From contig CAWGSQ010000011.1 in the NCBI GenBank assembly GCA_963825345.1, positions 372,001 to 436,000 of the forward strand: DNA of 64,000 nucleotides. Reading direction: 5' to 3'. The DNA is from JACVRW01 sp963825345 (GTDB lineage: Bacteria > Actinomycetota > Thermoleophilia > Solirubrobacterales > Thermoleophilaceae). The notes under the pieces are model-generated. The model had not been told where the DNA came from, did no database searches, and was given only the letters and a program-made list of their open reading frames with translations. This document shows positions 39,971 to 48,281 of the stretch, piece after piece (the stretch's first letter is position 1; each line of letters begins with the position of its first letter). The position numbers were made by a program, and so were the translations under genes.

Positions 39971-41163
39971 GCCGCAGCCTCCGCTGCCGGGAGCTGTGCG
40001 CGTAGCTCGAAGCGCCCATCGCGGGCGCCCGCGTCCAGCGTGCCGCCCAGGAGCGCAGCGCGCTCACGCATGCCGACGATTCCGTGTCCACCGCCCGTTC
40101 CGCGGACGGCGCGATCGGGGCTGAGCGAATTCACGACCGCGACCTCGAGGGCGCCAGGGCCGAATGCGACCTCCACCTCCGCGGCGCCGTTTCCATGCCG
40201 CGCGGCGTTGGTGAGCGCCTCCTGAAGGATCCGGTAGGCCGCTCGATCCACGGCGGGCGGAAGCGGGCGGCGCTCGCCGCGGATCGCGGTCGTCACGCGC
40301 AGGCCCGCGGCCGAATGCCGCTTCACCAGCCCGTCGAGCGCTGCCAGGCCGGGTGGCGGCTCCACCTCGGTGCCGCCCTCCGAGGTCGGACCGTCCTCGC
40401 GCAGGACTCGGACCATCTCGTCGATCTCCCCCACGGTCTCCCGCGCGAGCTCCTCGATGGTGTTGAACGCCCCGCGCGCGCTCTCGGGGTCGCGTTCGGT
40501 CTGAAGGCGCCCCATTCCCGCGTGCACGAGGATGGTGTTGATCGCATGCCCTGCCGAGTCGTGCAGGTCACGGGCAATGCGCCCGCGCTCCTCGGCGGCG
40601 GCGAGGCGGCGCTCGCGCTCGGCCTCGTGCTCGGCTCGCAGCGCGCGCTCCTCGAGCTCGGCCATCCGCTCGCGCCGCAGGCGGGTCCGGTCGCCGGCAA
40701 GCCAGGTCCCGCCCCACAGCACGACCCCGAAGAGGAGCTCCGCCCCGGGGAAGGAACCGCGGGCCAATCCTCCGGCCGTCACGTGTGCGGCAAGCATGAG
40801 GATCACGATCGCCAGGTCGCGGCGCGAACGCGCGCGCGACCCGGCGTCGCCGGTCGCGAGCCAGTAGAGCGCGATGGTCGGCCCGATCGGCGGACCCTCG
40901 GGCTCGGCGAAGCCGTACAGCGCCGTGCTGGCCGCGGCGGTCAGCACGAACACCGATAGCGGCGCCAGCCTCCGTGCGGCCAGTGGCAGCGAGGCGAGCG
41001 CGCAGAACAGCACGCCGAGAGCATCGACGTTGCCCCCGTCCGCCTCGCCGGCGGCCAGCAGCGCGACCGAGGCGGCGAAGGCCGCCACAGCGATCGCGGC
41101 ATCGACGAGCAGTTCGTTCCGGGTCAATGCCTGCGCGGATGCGGGTGTTGTCTGCGCTGCCAC
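39967..41163 (-). CDS. NarX/DesK-type sensor histidine kinase
   Basis: 398 residues. Five or six N-terminal TM helices (about 18-160) are followed by a charged coiled coil, a HisKA_3 domain with the phospho-His in GRIARDLHDSAGHAINTILV (about residue 205), and a HATPase domain with EALTNAARHGNG (N box) and GTGGGHGIVGMRERAALLGG (G boxes). No extracellular sensor domain is present, so it probably senses within the membrane. The start is a GTG at 41163. It forms an ATGA-coupled pair with the response regulator. Confidence 0.94.
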   Translation of the reverse strand: MAAQTTPASAQALTRNELLVDAAIAVAAFAASVALLAAGEADGGNVDALGVLFCALASLPLAARRLAPLSVFVLTAAASTALYGFAEPEGPPIGPTIALYWLATGDAGSRARSRRDLAIVILMLAAHVTAGGLARGSFPGAELLFGVVLWGGTWLAGDRTRLRRERMAELEERALRAEHEAERERRLAAAEERGRIARDLHDSAGHAINTILVHAGMGRLQTERDPESARGAFNTIEELARETVGEIDEMVRVLREDGPTSEGGTEVEPPPGLAALDGLVKRHSAAGLRVTTAIRGERRPLPPAVDRAAYRILQEALTNAARHGNGAAEVEVAFGPGALEVAVVNSLSPDRAVRGTGGGHGIVGMRERAALLGGTLDAGARDGRFELRAQLPAAEAAA

Positions 41164-41196
41164 CTCGAGGCGAGCGTAGCGCGCCCGACGTGCCCT

Positions 41197-42840
41197 TCAA
41201 GTCCCCTCTGCGGTGGATCTTCCGCCCCCCTCAGGGGGTACGACGAACCGCAGCGGCCGGGTGTTGAGGACCTGTCCTGGCGTGGCCCAGCCGCGCCTTG
41301 CCGTCATCACCGACAGCGTCATGTTGTCGAGGCCGCGCACCGAGTGGGCGTCGGTCGAGCAGACGATCTGCACTCCGGCTCGGATCGCGTCGCGGACGTG
41401 CTCGCCGCTCAGGTCGAGGCGGGCCGGCAGGCCGTTGACCTCCACCGCGACCTCCTGCTTCAGGGCGAGCTCGAACACACGCTCCAGATCGAGCGCGTTC
41501 TCGGGGCGCCGGCTGATGATCCGGCCCGTCGGATGGCTGAGGCAGCGCACGTAAGGGTTGCGAAGCGCCTCCTCCACGCGCTTGGTCATTTCCCGGCGCG
41601 GCATTCGCTGGCCGCCGTGCACGCTCGCCTGTACCCAGTCGAGCTCCGCGAGGATGTCGTCGGGAAGGTCGAGCCGCCCGTCCGGGAGGATGTCGCACTC
41701 GATCCCGCGGAGCACGCGGAACGGCGCCAGGGCTTCGTTGGCGGCCGCGATCTCCTCGCCTTGGCGGCGCACGTCATCGGGGCTGAGGCCGCGCACGGCG
41801 CCGACGGCCGGCGTGTGGTCGCAGATCGCGAGGTACTCGTAGCCGCGCTCCCGAGCGCTGCGGCCCATCTCCTCGACGCTCGCCCTTCCGTCCGACCAGG
41901 TGGTGTGGCAATGCAGATCGCCGCGGATGTCGGTCAGCTCGAGTAGGGCGGGCGGCGCACCGCGGAACGGCTCTTCGCGCAGCTCCGGCGGACACCAGGG
42001 CAGGTCGAGCGCGCGGTAGACGGCCGGCTCGTCGGGCGCATCCGGCAACGGTTCGAGCGCCGCCACGTAGGCCGAAGAACCGGTCGCCCGGACGAGGGCA
42101 GTGCCGAAGCGCTTCGGTTCGGCGACCACGAGCTCGACCGGTACGCCATCCACGGTCACTCCCAGCGCGCGCCGCTCGTCCTGCTCGAGCACGGCCACGA
42201 TCTGGGGAAGCTCGATGAAGCGCGCAAGCAGGGGTCGCGGATCCGCAGCGGCAGAGACCACAGCAAGCAGTTCGCAGGAGTCGCGCCAGCGCCGCACATC
42301 GCCGGCCGCCTCGCCGCCGAGGGCGGCCGAGATGCCTCCGAGGAGCTCCTGGGCCCGGTTCAGCAGCAGTCCGCGCCCCGGCCGCGGCTCGCCCTCACGC
42401 GCCAGTGCCTCGAGCAGTCGAGCCTCCGTCTTCGGCCCGACCCCGGGCACCGCTCGCAGGCGGCCGTCGGCGGCCGCGGCGCGAAGCTCGTCGGCCGTGC
42501 GGACGCCGAGCGCCCGGGCGAGCTCCACCGAGCGCTTCGCGGTCAGCCCCAGATAGCGGCCAAGGCCGACGAGATCGGGTGCGAGATCGCGCTCGAGCTC
42601 TGCGAGCTCCGCGATCTCGCCGGTCTCGACGAGCTCGCGCAGCCGCGTCTCGATCCCCGGGCCGATCCCCCGTAGCTCGCGAACACGCCCCGAGCTCACC
42701 AGGTCCGCCACCGGCGACGGCGTGCCGCGGATGGTCTCGGCCGCACGGCTGTACGCGCGCGCCGTGTACGGATTCGCGTCGCCGAGCTCGAGCAGCGCCG
42801 CGAACGCGTCCAGCCGGTCGGCGATCTCGGAATTCTCCAC
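41197..42840 (-). CDS. PolX-like protein with PHP domain and degenerate polymerase site
   Basis: 547 residues with the PolX/PHP plan. Two HhH units (LRGIGPGIETRLRELVETGE about 55; VPGVGPKTEARLLEALA about 130), then a nucleotidyltransferase-like region (about 170-280), then a PHP phosphoesterase domain (about 305-547). PHP metal ligands are intact: DLHCHTTWSDG, ICDHTP, GIECDIL, ASVHGG, LSHPTG, CSTDAHS. In working PolX the palm has GDxD and a later VDLRVV. Here the matching places read SCELLAVV and VELVVAEP, so the catalytic aspartates are gone. Probably a nuclease or phosphatase rather than a polymerase. Start is a GTG. Confidence 0.88.
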   Translation of the reverse strand: MENSEIADRLDAFAALLELGDANPYTARAYSRAAETIRGTPSPVADLVSSGRVRELRGIGPGIETRLRELVETGEIAELAELERDLAPDLVGLGRYLGLTAKRSVELARALGVRTADELRAAAADGRLRAVPGVGPKTEARLLEALAREGEPRPGRGLLLNRAQELLGGISAALGGEAAGDVRRWRDSCELLAVVSAAADPRPLLARFIELPQIVAVLEQDERRALGVTVDGVPVELVVAEPKRFGTALVRATGSSAYVAALEPLPDAPDEPAVYRALDLPWCPPELREEPFRGAPPALLELTDIRGDLHCHTTWSDGRASVEEMGRSARERGYEYLAICDHTPAVGAVRGLSPDDVRRQGEEIAAANEALAPFRVLRGIECDILPDGRLDLPDDILAELDWVQASVHGGQRMPRREMTKRVEEALRNPYVRCLSHPTGRIISRRPENALDLERVFELALKQEVAVEVNGLPARLDLSGEHVRDAIRAGVQIVCSTDAHSVRGLDNMTLSVMTARRGWATPGQVLNTRPLRFVVPPEGGGRSTAEGT

Positions 42841-42921
42841 GAGGCGTAGTTTCCCGCCGCCGGCCCCGGCCCGGTCCGCTTACACGTTTAACGAGGCGAA
42901 CCCCTCGGAACAACGGCCATT

Positions 42922-43125
42922 GTGGATCGTCTGCTCTACGTCGTCTGCCAGAACTGCGACTTCATGCGCGCCTTCGGGGCGTCGGCGCGCACCCGCGTGC
43001 CTGAGCGCTGCCCGCTGTGCGGGGAGGTAGTGAACCTCCATCGCCGCCGCGAGCGGTTTCCCTCCGCGCATGTCGGAAGGATCTCTCGCCACCTCCACAG
43101 CACTCCCCCGATCCAGGGCGTCTGA
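42922..43125 (+). CDS. Small rubredoxin/zinc-ribbon-like protein
   Basis: 67 residues from a GTG at 42922. Four cysteines in two knuckles (VVCQNCDFMRAFG and ERCPLCGEVVNL, 24 residues apart) form a likely zinc ribbon; a basic, His-rich tail follows. It is divergent from the PolX-like gene (81 bp between starts). No known family with confidence. Confidence 0.6.
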   Translation: MDRLLYVVCQNCDFMRAFGASARTRVPERCPLCGEVVNLHRRRERFPSAHVGRISRHLHSTPPIQGV

Positions 43126-43133
43126 GCGCGGCT

Positions 43134-43553
43134 CTACACGTGCGAGTACTCCTCGCGCCGCAGCAGCATCGCGACGAGCATGCTCGGCAGCATCACCACG
43201 TGCTCGATCGTCATGAGCGCCCCGATGTCGGTGAGAAGCCCCGCCCACAGCAGCGCCATTACGCCGAACGTCGGGACGAGCATCGACGCCGCCATCTCGG
43301 CGGACGGCCGCCAGCCGTGGCCGCGGTAGCGCATCCAGCCGACCATCGGCACCGTCATGGTCACGCCCATGCCGAACAGCATCAGCGCCGGCAGGTCGTG
43401 GTGGAGCTCGGCCGAGCTCACGCCCGCCGCACCGAGAACCACCAGCACCAAGGCGCCCAGAACCGCCATGCCCAGGAACATGGCCACGACCATCTCGACG
43501 TAATGACGTGCGAAACGCCGCCCCGCTTTGTTCGTTGTGGTTGCGTAGGTCAT
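43134..43553 (-). CDS. Four-helix membrane protein next to a metal-type operator
   Basis: 139 residues from the ATG at 43553. A longer start at 43589 would run the coding sequence through the palindrome, so the shorter one is preferred. Four TM segments: MVVAMFLGMAVLGALVLVVL, LMLFGMGVTMTVPMVGWMRY, MLVPTFGVMALLWAGLL and VVMLPSMLVAMLLRR. It is rich in Met and His (HYVEM, AELHHD, YRGHGW, TIEHVVM), unusual for a protein this small and suggestive of metal contact. The palindrome ATACCCC-N3-GGGGTAT lies 10 bp upstream of the start. Function unknown. Confidence 0.75.
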   Translation of the reverse strand: MTYATTTNKAGRRFARHYVEMVVAMFLGMAVLGALVLVVLGAAGVSSAELHHDLPALMLFGMGVTMTVPMVGWMRYRGHGWRPSAEMAASMLVPTFGVMALLWAGLLTDIGALMTIEHVVMLPSMLVAMLLRREEYSHV

Positions 43554-43562
43554 GGTTTCTAT

Positions 43563-43579
43563 ATACCCCTCGGGGGTAT
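43563..43579. promoter_or_regulatory. CsoR/RcnR-type palindrome between divergent genes
   Basis: ATACCCC-TCG-GGGGTAT: perfect 7-bp arms. Operators of the copper-sensing CsoR family are G/C-tract dyads of this kind flanked by AT pairs (for example ATACCCC...GGGGTAT forms). It sits 10 bp from the membrane-protein start and 27 bp from the cyclase-YHS start. No csoR gene lies in this window, so the regulator would act from elsewhere. Confidence 0.65.
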
Positions 43580-43606
43580 TGAGCGTCAACCCCAGGACTC
43601 GCTTGA

Positions 43607-44278
43607 GTGACCAAGCTCACGGGCAGCGCCACCTTTCTCTTCGCCGACATCGCCGGCTACACGGCCCTCACCGAGGCTCATGGGGACGCGGATGCTGCCG
43701 AGCTGGCGGCCAATTTCTGTCGCGCCATGTCCGAGGTCGCCAAGGCCTCGGGCGGTGAGGTGATCAAGACCATCGGGGATGCCGTGATGGTCCGCCACCA
43801 CGACCCCACCGAAGCGGTCGGGCTGGGATTGGCCGCGGCGCATGACGTGATGGCCGGCCACGGATTTCCCGCCGTGCGGGTTGGGATGCACCACGGTCCT
43901 GCTGTCGAGCGCGAGGGCGATTGGTTCGGCTCCACGGTCAACCTCGCCGCGCGGGTCGCGGCCCTGGCCGCCGCCAGCGAGGTGCTCGTGACCCGTGCGG
44001 TTCGCGACAGCACCCGAGCCCTGGCCGGCGTCGAGTTCGAAAGCCGCGGGGAACAGCGAATCCGCAACGTGACCCTTCCGGTTCCCCTCTTCGCCGCCGT
44101 GCGGGACGACCGCACCAGCGAGGAGCGCCACCTCGACCCGGTCTGCCGCATGCTCGTCGCGGAGGGTCGCGAGGCCGGCAGCCTCCGCCACAGGGACACG
44201 CTCTACCGGTTCTGCTCGCTCGACTGCGCCGGCCTCTTCCTACGTGATCCCGACGTGTACGCGGGACCGCACTCCTAG
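43607..44278 (+). CDS. Class III adenylate/guanylate cyclase fused to a YHS metal-binding domain
   Basis: 223 residues from a GTG with an AGGA ribosome-binding site 9 nt upstream. Residues about 5-165 are a class III cyclase: the metal Asp in FLFADIAGYTALTEAHGD, the second in VIKTIGDAVMVRH, and the Asn/Arg pair in STVNLAARVAALA. Residues about 180-223 are a YHS/TRASH-type domain: LDPVCRMLVAEG ... LYRFCSLDCAGLFLRDPDVY, with Cys placed as in heavy-metal-associated YHS domains. The pair suggests cyclic-nucleotide synthesis tuned by metal binding. It is divergent from a Met/His-rich membrane protein across a CsoR-like operator. Confidence 0.85.
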   Translation: MTKLTGSATFLFADIAGYTALTEAHGDADAAELAANFCRAMSEVAKASGGEVIKTIGDAVMVRHHDPTEAVGLGLAAAHDVMAGHGFPAVRVGMHHGPAVEREGDWFGSTVNLAARVAALAAASEVLVTRAVRDSTRALAGVEFESRGEQRIRNVTLPVPLFAAVRDDRTSEERHLDPVCRMLVAEGREAGSLRHRDTLYRFCSLDCAGLFLRDPDVYAGPHS

Positions 44279-45288
44279 GTCGCCGACGGCACGACGCACA
44301 GCTCCGGGCGGTCGGGCTGGTTCAACCCTCGTCGCAGCGAGACGAACGCCACCGCGCCCAGGAGCAGCGGCAGCCAGAAGAGAATGGCGCGGTAGACGAG
44401 TACCGCGGCGGTGGTGGCCGCCGCGGGGACGCCGTAGACGATCAGCGTGCCGATCAGCCCGCCGTCGATGCCTCCGAGGCCGCCCGGGATCGGCAGCAGC
44501 CCGCCGAGCTGGCCGATCAGGTAGCCCATCAGGATCACGGTGATCGGAGGCGAGACGTCGAAGGCGTGGAAGGTCGCCCACAGAACGGCGTTGTCCCAGG
44601 CCCAGTAGCCGAGGGCGCCCGCGATCACGAGCAGATTGCGGGAGCGCACGAGCTCCACCGCCTCGCTGGTGCCGCCCACGAGCGCCTTGCGCACCTCGCG
44701 CATCGCCCTGCGGGTTCGCCCGGCGTCGGATGGGACGGGGGCGCCGGGGCCGAGCCGGGGCACCACGAGCACCGCGGCGATCACGAGCAGGGCGCCCACT
44801 GCCGGCAGCGCGGTCAGCCACAGCGACAGGTCGGGCCCGACCAGGCCGAGCGCCATCACCGTGCCGAGCACCGCCACCGCGACGAAGTTCACGGAGCTCT
44901 TGATCAGGAAGAACGCCACCGAGCGCCTCGCGATCCGCTCGGCCGGCATGCCGCCGCGGCTCAGGATCCACGCGCCGAGCGCGAGGCCCCCGGCGCCGCT
45001 CGCGGGCACGATCGATCCGGCGCCGAGCTCCGCCAGGCCGATCTCCCAGCTCGTGCGCCAGGGCATGCTCTGGCAGAAGATGGGCCGGAACATCAGCACG
45101 TACGAGACGCACGACATGGCCTCGAACGCCACGGCCAGCGCGACCCACTCCGGCCGGGCCTCGGTGAGCAGATGGCGCACCTGGCCAAGTCCGGGGGCGA
45201 GCAGGAGGACGAGACCGACCACCACGAACGCCGCAACGATCTGGAGCGTGCGCCTCGCAAGCCGGCGGGGCTCGAACTCGTCGGGCAT
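44275..45288 (-). CDS. LPG-synthase-TM / UPF0104-family flippase-like membrane protein
   Basis: 337 residues from the ATG at 45288. Seven or eight TM helices match the MprF N-terminal/UPF0104 family: LLTEARPEWVALAVAFEAMS, GAGSIVPASGAGGLALGAWI, RSVAFFLIKSSVNFVAVAVL and GYLIGQLGGLLPIPGGLGGI-DGGLIG. The polar PxPGGxG-x-xE-like element near the C-terminus is typical. Members act as lipid flippases or glycolipid-pathway proteins; the substrate is unknown. Its stop overlaps the cyclase-YHS stop by 4 bp. Longer upstream starts exist but read as non-conserved sequence. Confidence 0.82.
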   Translation of the reverse strand: MPDEFEPRRLARRTLQIVAAFVVVGLVLLLAPGLGQVRHLLTEARPEWVALAVAFEAMSCVSYVLMFRPIFCQSMPWRTSWEIGLAELGAGSIVPASGAGGLALGAWILSRGGMPAERIARRSVAFFLIKSSVNFVAVAVLGTVMALGLVGPDLSLWLTALPAVGALLVIAAVLVVPRLGPGAPVPSDAGRTRRAMREVRKALVGGTSEAVELVRSRNLLVIAGALGYWAWDNAVLWATFHAFDVSPPITVILMGYLIGQLGGLLPIPGGLGGIDGGLIGTLIVYGVPAAATTAAVLVYRAILFWLPLLLGAVAFVSLRRGLNQPDRPELCVVPSAT

Positions 45289-45405
45289 CGTGACCTGCCC
45301 GTCGGCTGCGGTCTGCTCGTCCAGAGCCTTCGGAGTCTGGCATCCCGTGCAGTTTCCTTGCGCGTCTTGACTGAGGCCCCCCGACAGGTGTAGACCAACC
45401 GCACC

Positions 45406-45888
45406 TTGAAAGAGGTCCTGCTCACCATCAACCACGTGTACTGGCTGCTGGGCGCCACGATCTACCTCGGGGTGCTCACGACGCTGCGTCTCTTCCTGTA
45501 TCCGAGCTGGACCACGCTGCGTCCCGAAACCACACAGGACCACTTCACGGCACCGACCGAGGCGGCCACGCGCTTCTTCCTGATAGCGATCCCCACCTGG
45601 ATGTTCGTAGCGATCGTGATGATCGTGAGCGAATGGGGCGAGCCGCAGATTTGGCCGGCGATCATCGCCCTCATCGGGCTGCTCACCACCACCTGCGTGG
45701 GCTGGTGGGGAATCCAGCCGATCAACCGCGAGATCAAGGCCGGCGTGGCCGACGAGGAGCGCCTGCGGACCCTCCTGCGCAAGTGGATGAAGATCAACGA
45801 CCTCCGCTGGGCGGCGGTGATCGTGATGTGGGGCGCCCTGTGCTGGTACTTCGTGTGGAAGCCTGACCTGCCCGGAGCGCTGGGCTGA
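45406..45888 (+). CDS. DUF1772-like four-helix membrane protein
   Basis: 160 residues from a TTG at 45406. Four TM helices: VYWLLGATIYLGVLTTLRLF, FFLIAIPTWMFVAIVMIVS, IIALIGLLTTTCVGWWGIQP and RWAAVIVMWGALCWYFVW. The INREI phrase after helix 3 and the LRKWMKINDLRW segment resemble DUF1772-type proteins. First gene of the operon running to 51870; only 2 bp separate it from the GMC oxidoreductase. Function unknown. Confidence 0.72.
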   Translation: MKEVLLTINHVYWLLGATIYLGVLTTLRLFLYPSWTTLRPETTQDHFTAPTEAATRFFLIAIPTWMFVAIVMIVSEWGEPQIWPAIIALIGLLTTTCVGWWGIQPINREIKAGVADEERLRTLLRKWMKINDLRWAAVIVMWGALCWYFVWKPDLPGALG

Positions 45889-45890
45889 GC

Positions 45891-48281
45891 GTGGCGGGAG
45901 CGCCAGAGCACTTCGACTGCATCGTCGTCGGAACCGGTTTTGGGGGGTCGGTGACCGCCCAGCGGCTGGCCGAGGCGGACCGCCGGGTGCTCGTGCTCGA
46001 GCGCGGCAAGGCGTACCCACCGGGCTCGTTCCCGCGCAGCCCGATCGGCTTCAAGAACAACCTCTGGGACCCGAGCGAGGGGCTCCAGGGCCTGTTCGAC
46101 CTCTGGTCCTTCTCGGGGCTCGACGCCCTGATCTCGAGCGGCCTCGGCGGCGGCTCACTCATCTACGCGAACGTGCTCCTGCGCAAGGACGAGAAGTGGT
46201 TCGTGCCGCCCGAGCGGCCCGGCGCCGGCGGCGAAGCATGGCCGATCACCCGGGCGGACCTCGATCCGCACTACGACCGCACGGAGCAGATGCTCGCCCC
46301 GCAGCGCTATCCGCTCGAGCACGCTCCCTACGACAGCACGCCGAAGACGCTCGCGTTCAAGGCCGCTGCCGAGGAGCGGAACATGGACTGGTTCCGCCCG
46401 CCGCTCGCCGTCACATTCGGAAACCCCGGTGAGGATCCGGTTCCCGGCGAGCGGATCAAGGAGGACCGGCCGAACATCCACGGCCGGATGCGCCAGACCT
46501 GCCGGCTCGTGGGCGAGTGCGATGTCGGCTGCAACTACGGGGCCAAGAACACCCTCGACTACAACTACCTCACCGCCGCCTGGCACGACGGCGCCGAGAT
46601 CCGCACCCGCTGCGAGGTGCGCGAGTTCGAGCCGCGCGAGGGCGGCGGCTGGACGGTTCACTACATCGAGCACACGGACGAGCACGAGGGGCGCTCCACC
46701 GACACGAGCGCGCTTCCGCGGGTCACCGTGACGGCGGATGACCTCGTGCTCGCGGCCGGCACGCTCGGGAGCACGTACCTGCTGCTGAGAAACCGCGCCG
46801 CCCTTCCCGGGCTGTCGTCGCGGCTCGGCGAGGGCTTCACCGGCAACGGCGACCTGCTCACCTTCGCCATCCGCTGCTCGCAGACCGGCATGGACGGCTC
46901 GCGCGCGCCGCGCCGCATCGATCCCGCCTACGGCCCGGTGATCACCAGCGCGGTGCGCATCCCCGACGAGCTCGACGGGAACGGAGCCACGGGGCGGGGC
47001 CTCTACATCGAGGACGCCGGCTATCCCGAGTTCGTGTCCTGGATGCTGCAGATGGCGGACGGGCCGAACGCGCTGCTCAAGGGCGCTGCGGTGCTTGCCC
47101 ACCTCGTTCGATTGCGCCTCGGTGGCGGCAACGAGGACATCAGCGCCGAGGTATCCGACCTGCTCGGCGACTGCTCTCTGTCCGCAGGCGGGCTTCCGCT
47201 GCTGATGATGGGGCGCGACGTTCCCGACGGGCGCATGTCGCTCGACGGCGACCGGCTCGAGGTCGACTGGCAGAAGGACCGCGGCTCGCACGACTACTTC
47301 GCGCGCGCGCGAGCGAAGGCGCAGGAGATCACGGACGAGCTCGGCGGCGACTTCCTCGACAACCCGCTCTGGCTCCTGAGCAGGGTGATCACCGTCCACC
47401 CGCTCGGCGGCTGCCGGATGGGTCGCACCGATGCCGAGGGCGTGGTCGACCCGTACGGGCGCGTGTTCAACCACCCGGGCCTGCACGTGGCCGACGGCGC
47501 CGTGCTGCCGGGGCCCGTGGGAGCGAATCCCAGCCTCACGATCGCCGCGGTGGCGGACCGCTTCGCCGACGCGATGCTCGAGGGCGCGCCCGAGCCGAGC
47601 CGGCGCCCCGCGCGCAAGGCCGGATCGGAGGACGGCGCGCCGCCGAGTGGGGCACCGGCCCCCGGTCCCGACTCGGTCGCCGTGTGGTTCACCGAGGAGA
47701 TGAAGGGCTTTCTCGACTTCGAGGAGACCGACTACGAGCGCGCCTTCCGCGCGGGCAAGGCGGCCGAGCGCGATCTGATGTTCCACCTCACGATCACCGC
47801 CGACGACCTGGACCGCTTCATGGCGGATCAGACCCACGAGGGGAAGGTCTCCGGATGGGTCCGCGCCGGCGACCTCGGCGGCAAGCGGCCGGTGGAGGGT
47901 GGCCACTTCAACCTGTTCGTCGACCAGAACGGCGACGCCAAGCGCAAGCGGATGTACTACCGCCTGCACTTCAGGGACCGCGCCGGGCATCCGCTCACCC
48001 TGGTGGGCCACAAGGAGGTACGCGACGAGCGCGGCTTCGACGTCTGGTCGGACACCTCCACGCTCTACACGCGCATCCTGGCCGGCCACATTCCCGCCGG
48101 CGAGGAGCCCGACGCGGAGCTGATCGCGACCGGCATCCTCCACATCCTCCCGCGCGACTTCGCGCGCCAGATGACCACCTTCCGCGTCCGCCCGGCCCAC
48201 CGGGTGGACGCCATCGGCCGCTTCGGGGCGGCCTTCGCGGGCCACCTCTGGAAGGTCTACGGCGGCCGGGCGGCCCGGTGA
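45891..48281 (+). CDS. GMC-family (cholesterol-oxidase-like) FAD oxidoreductase with extra C-terminal domain
   Basis: 796 residues from a GTG. The Rossmann FAD site is at the N-terminus (IVVGTGFGGSVTAQRLAEAD). SSGLGGGSLIYANVLLR and CDVGCNYGAKNTLDYNYL are typical of the cholesterol-oxidase branch. The catalytic-region HPLGGCRMGRTDAEGVVDPY and GPVGANPSLTIAAVADRFAD close the FAD domain near residue 570. A further domain of about 200 residues (about 600-796; MKGFLDFEETDYERAFRAG ... GHFNLFVDQNGDAKRKRMYY) is not part of classic cholesterol oxidase and resembles domains fused to such enzymes in fatty-acid or sterol clusters. Predicted alcohol/sterol oxidation. Coupled to the hydrolase by GTGA. Confidence 0.9.
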   Translation: MAGAPEHFDCIVVGTGFGGSVTAQRLAEADRRVLVLERGKAYPPGSFPRSPIGFKNNLWDPSEGLQGLFDLWSFSGLDALISSGLGGGSLIYANVLLRKDEKWFVPPERPGAGGEAWPITRADLDPHYDRTEQMLAPQRYPLEHAPYDSTPKTLAFKAAAEERNMDWFRPPLAVTFGNPGEDPVPGERIKEDRPNIHGRMRQTCRLVGECDVGCNYGAKNTLDYNYLTAAWHDGAEIRTRCEVREFEPREGGGWTVHYIEHTDEHEGRSTDTSALPRVTVTADDLVLAAGTLGSTYLLLRNRAALPGLSSRLGEGFTGNGDLLTFAIRCSQTGMDGSRAPRRIDPAYGPVITSAVRIPDELDGNGATGRGLYIEDAGYPEFVSWMLQMADGPNALLKGAAVLAHLVRLRLGGGNEDISAEVSDLLGDCSLSAGGLPLLMMGRDVPDGRMSLDGDRLEVDWQKDRGSHDYFARARAKAQEITDELGGDFLDNPLWLLSRVITVHPLGGCRMGRTDAEGVVDPYGRVFNHPGLHVADGAVLPGPVGANPSLTIAAVADRFADAMLEGAPEPSRRPARKAGSEDGAPPSGAPAPGPDSVAVWFTEEMKGFLDFEETDYERAFRAGKAAERDLMFHLTITADDLDRFMADQTHEGKVSGWVRAGDLGGKRPVEGGHFNLFVDQNGDAKRKRMYYRLHFRDRAGHPLTLVGHKEVRDERGFDVWSDTSTLYTRILAGHIPAGEEPDAELIATGILHILPRDFARQMTTFRVRPAHRVDAIGRFGAAFAGHLWKVYGGRAAR

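Noticed and set aside
46155..48245. A 696-codon minus-strand open frame
   Set aside because: It is fully antisense to the GMC oxidoreductase, is rich in Arg/His/Val, and has no family pattern; long antisense frames are expected at this GC content.
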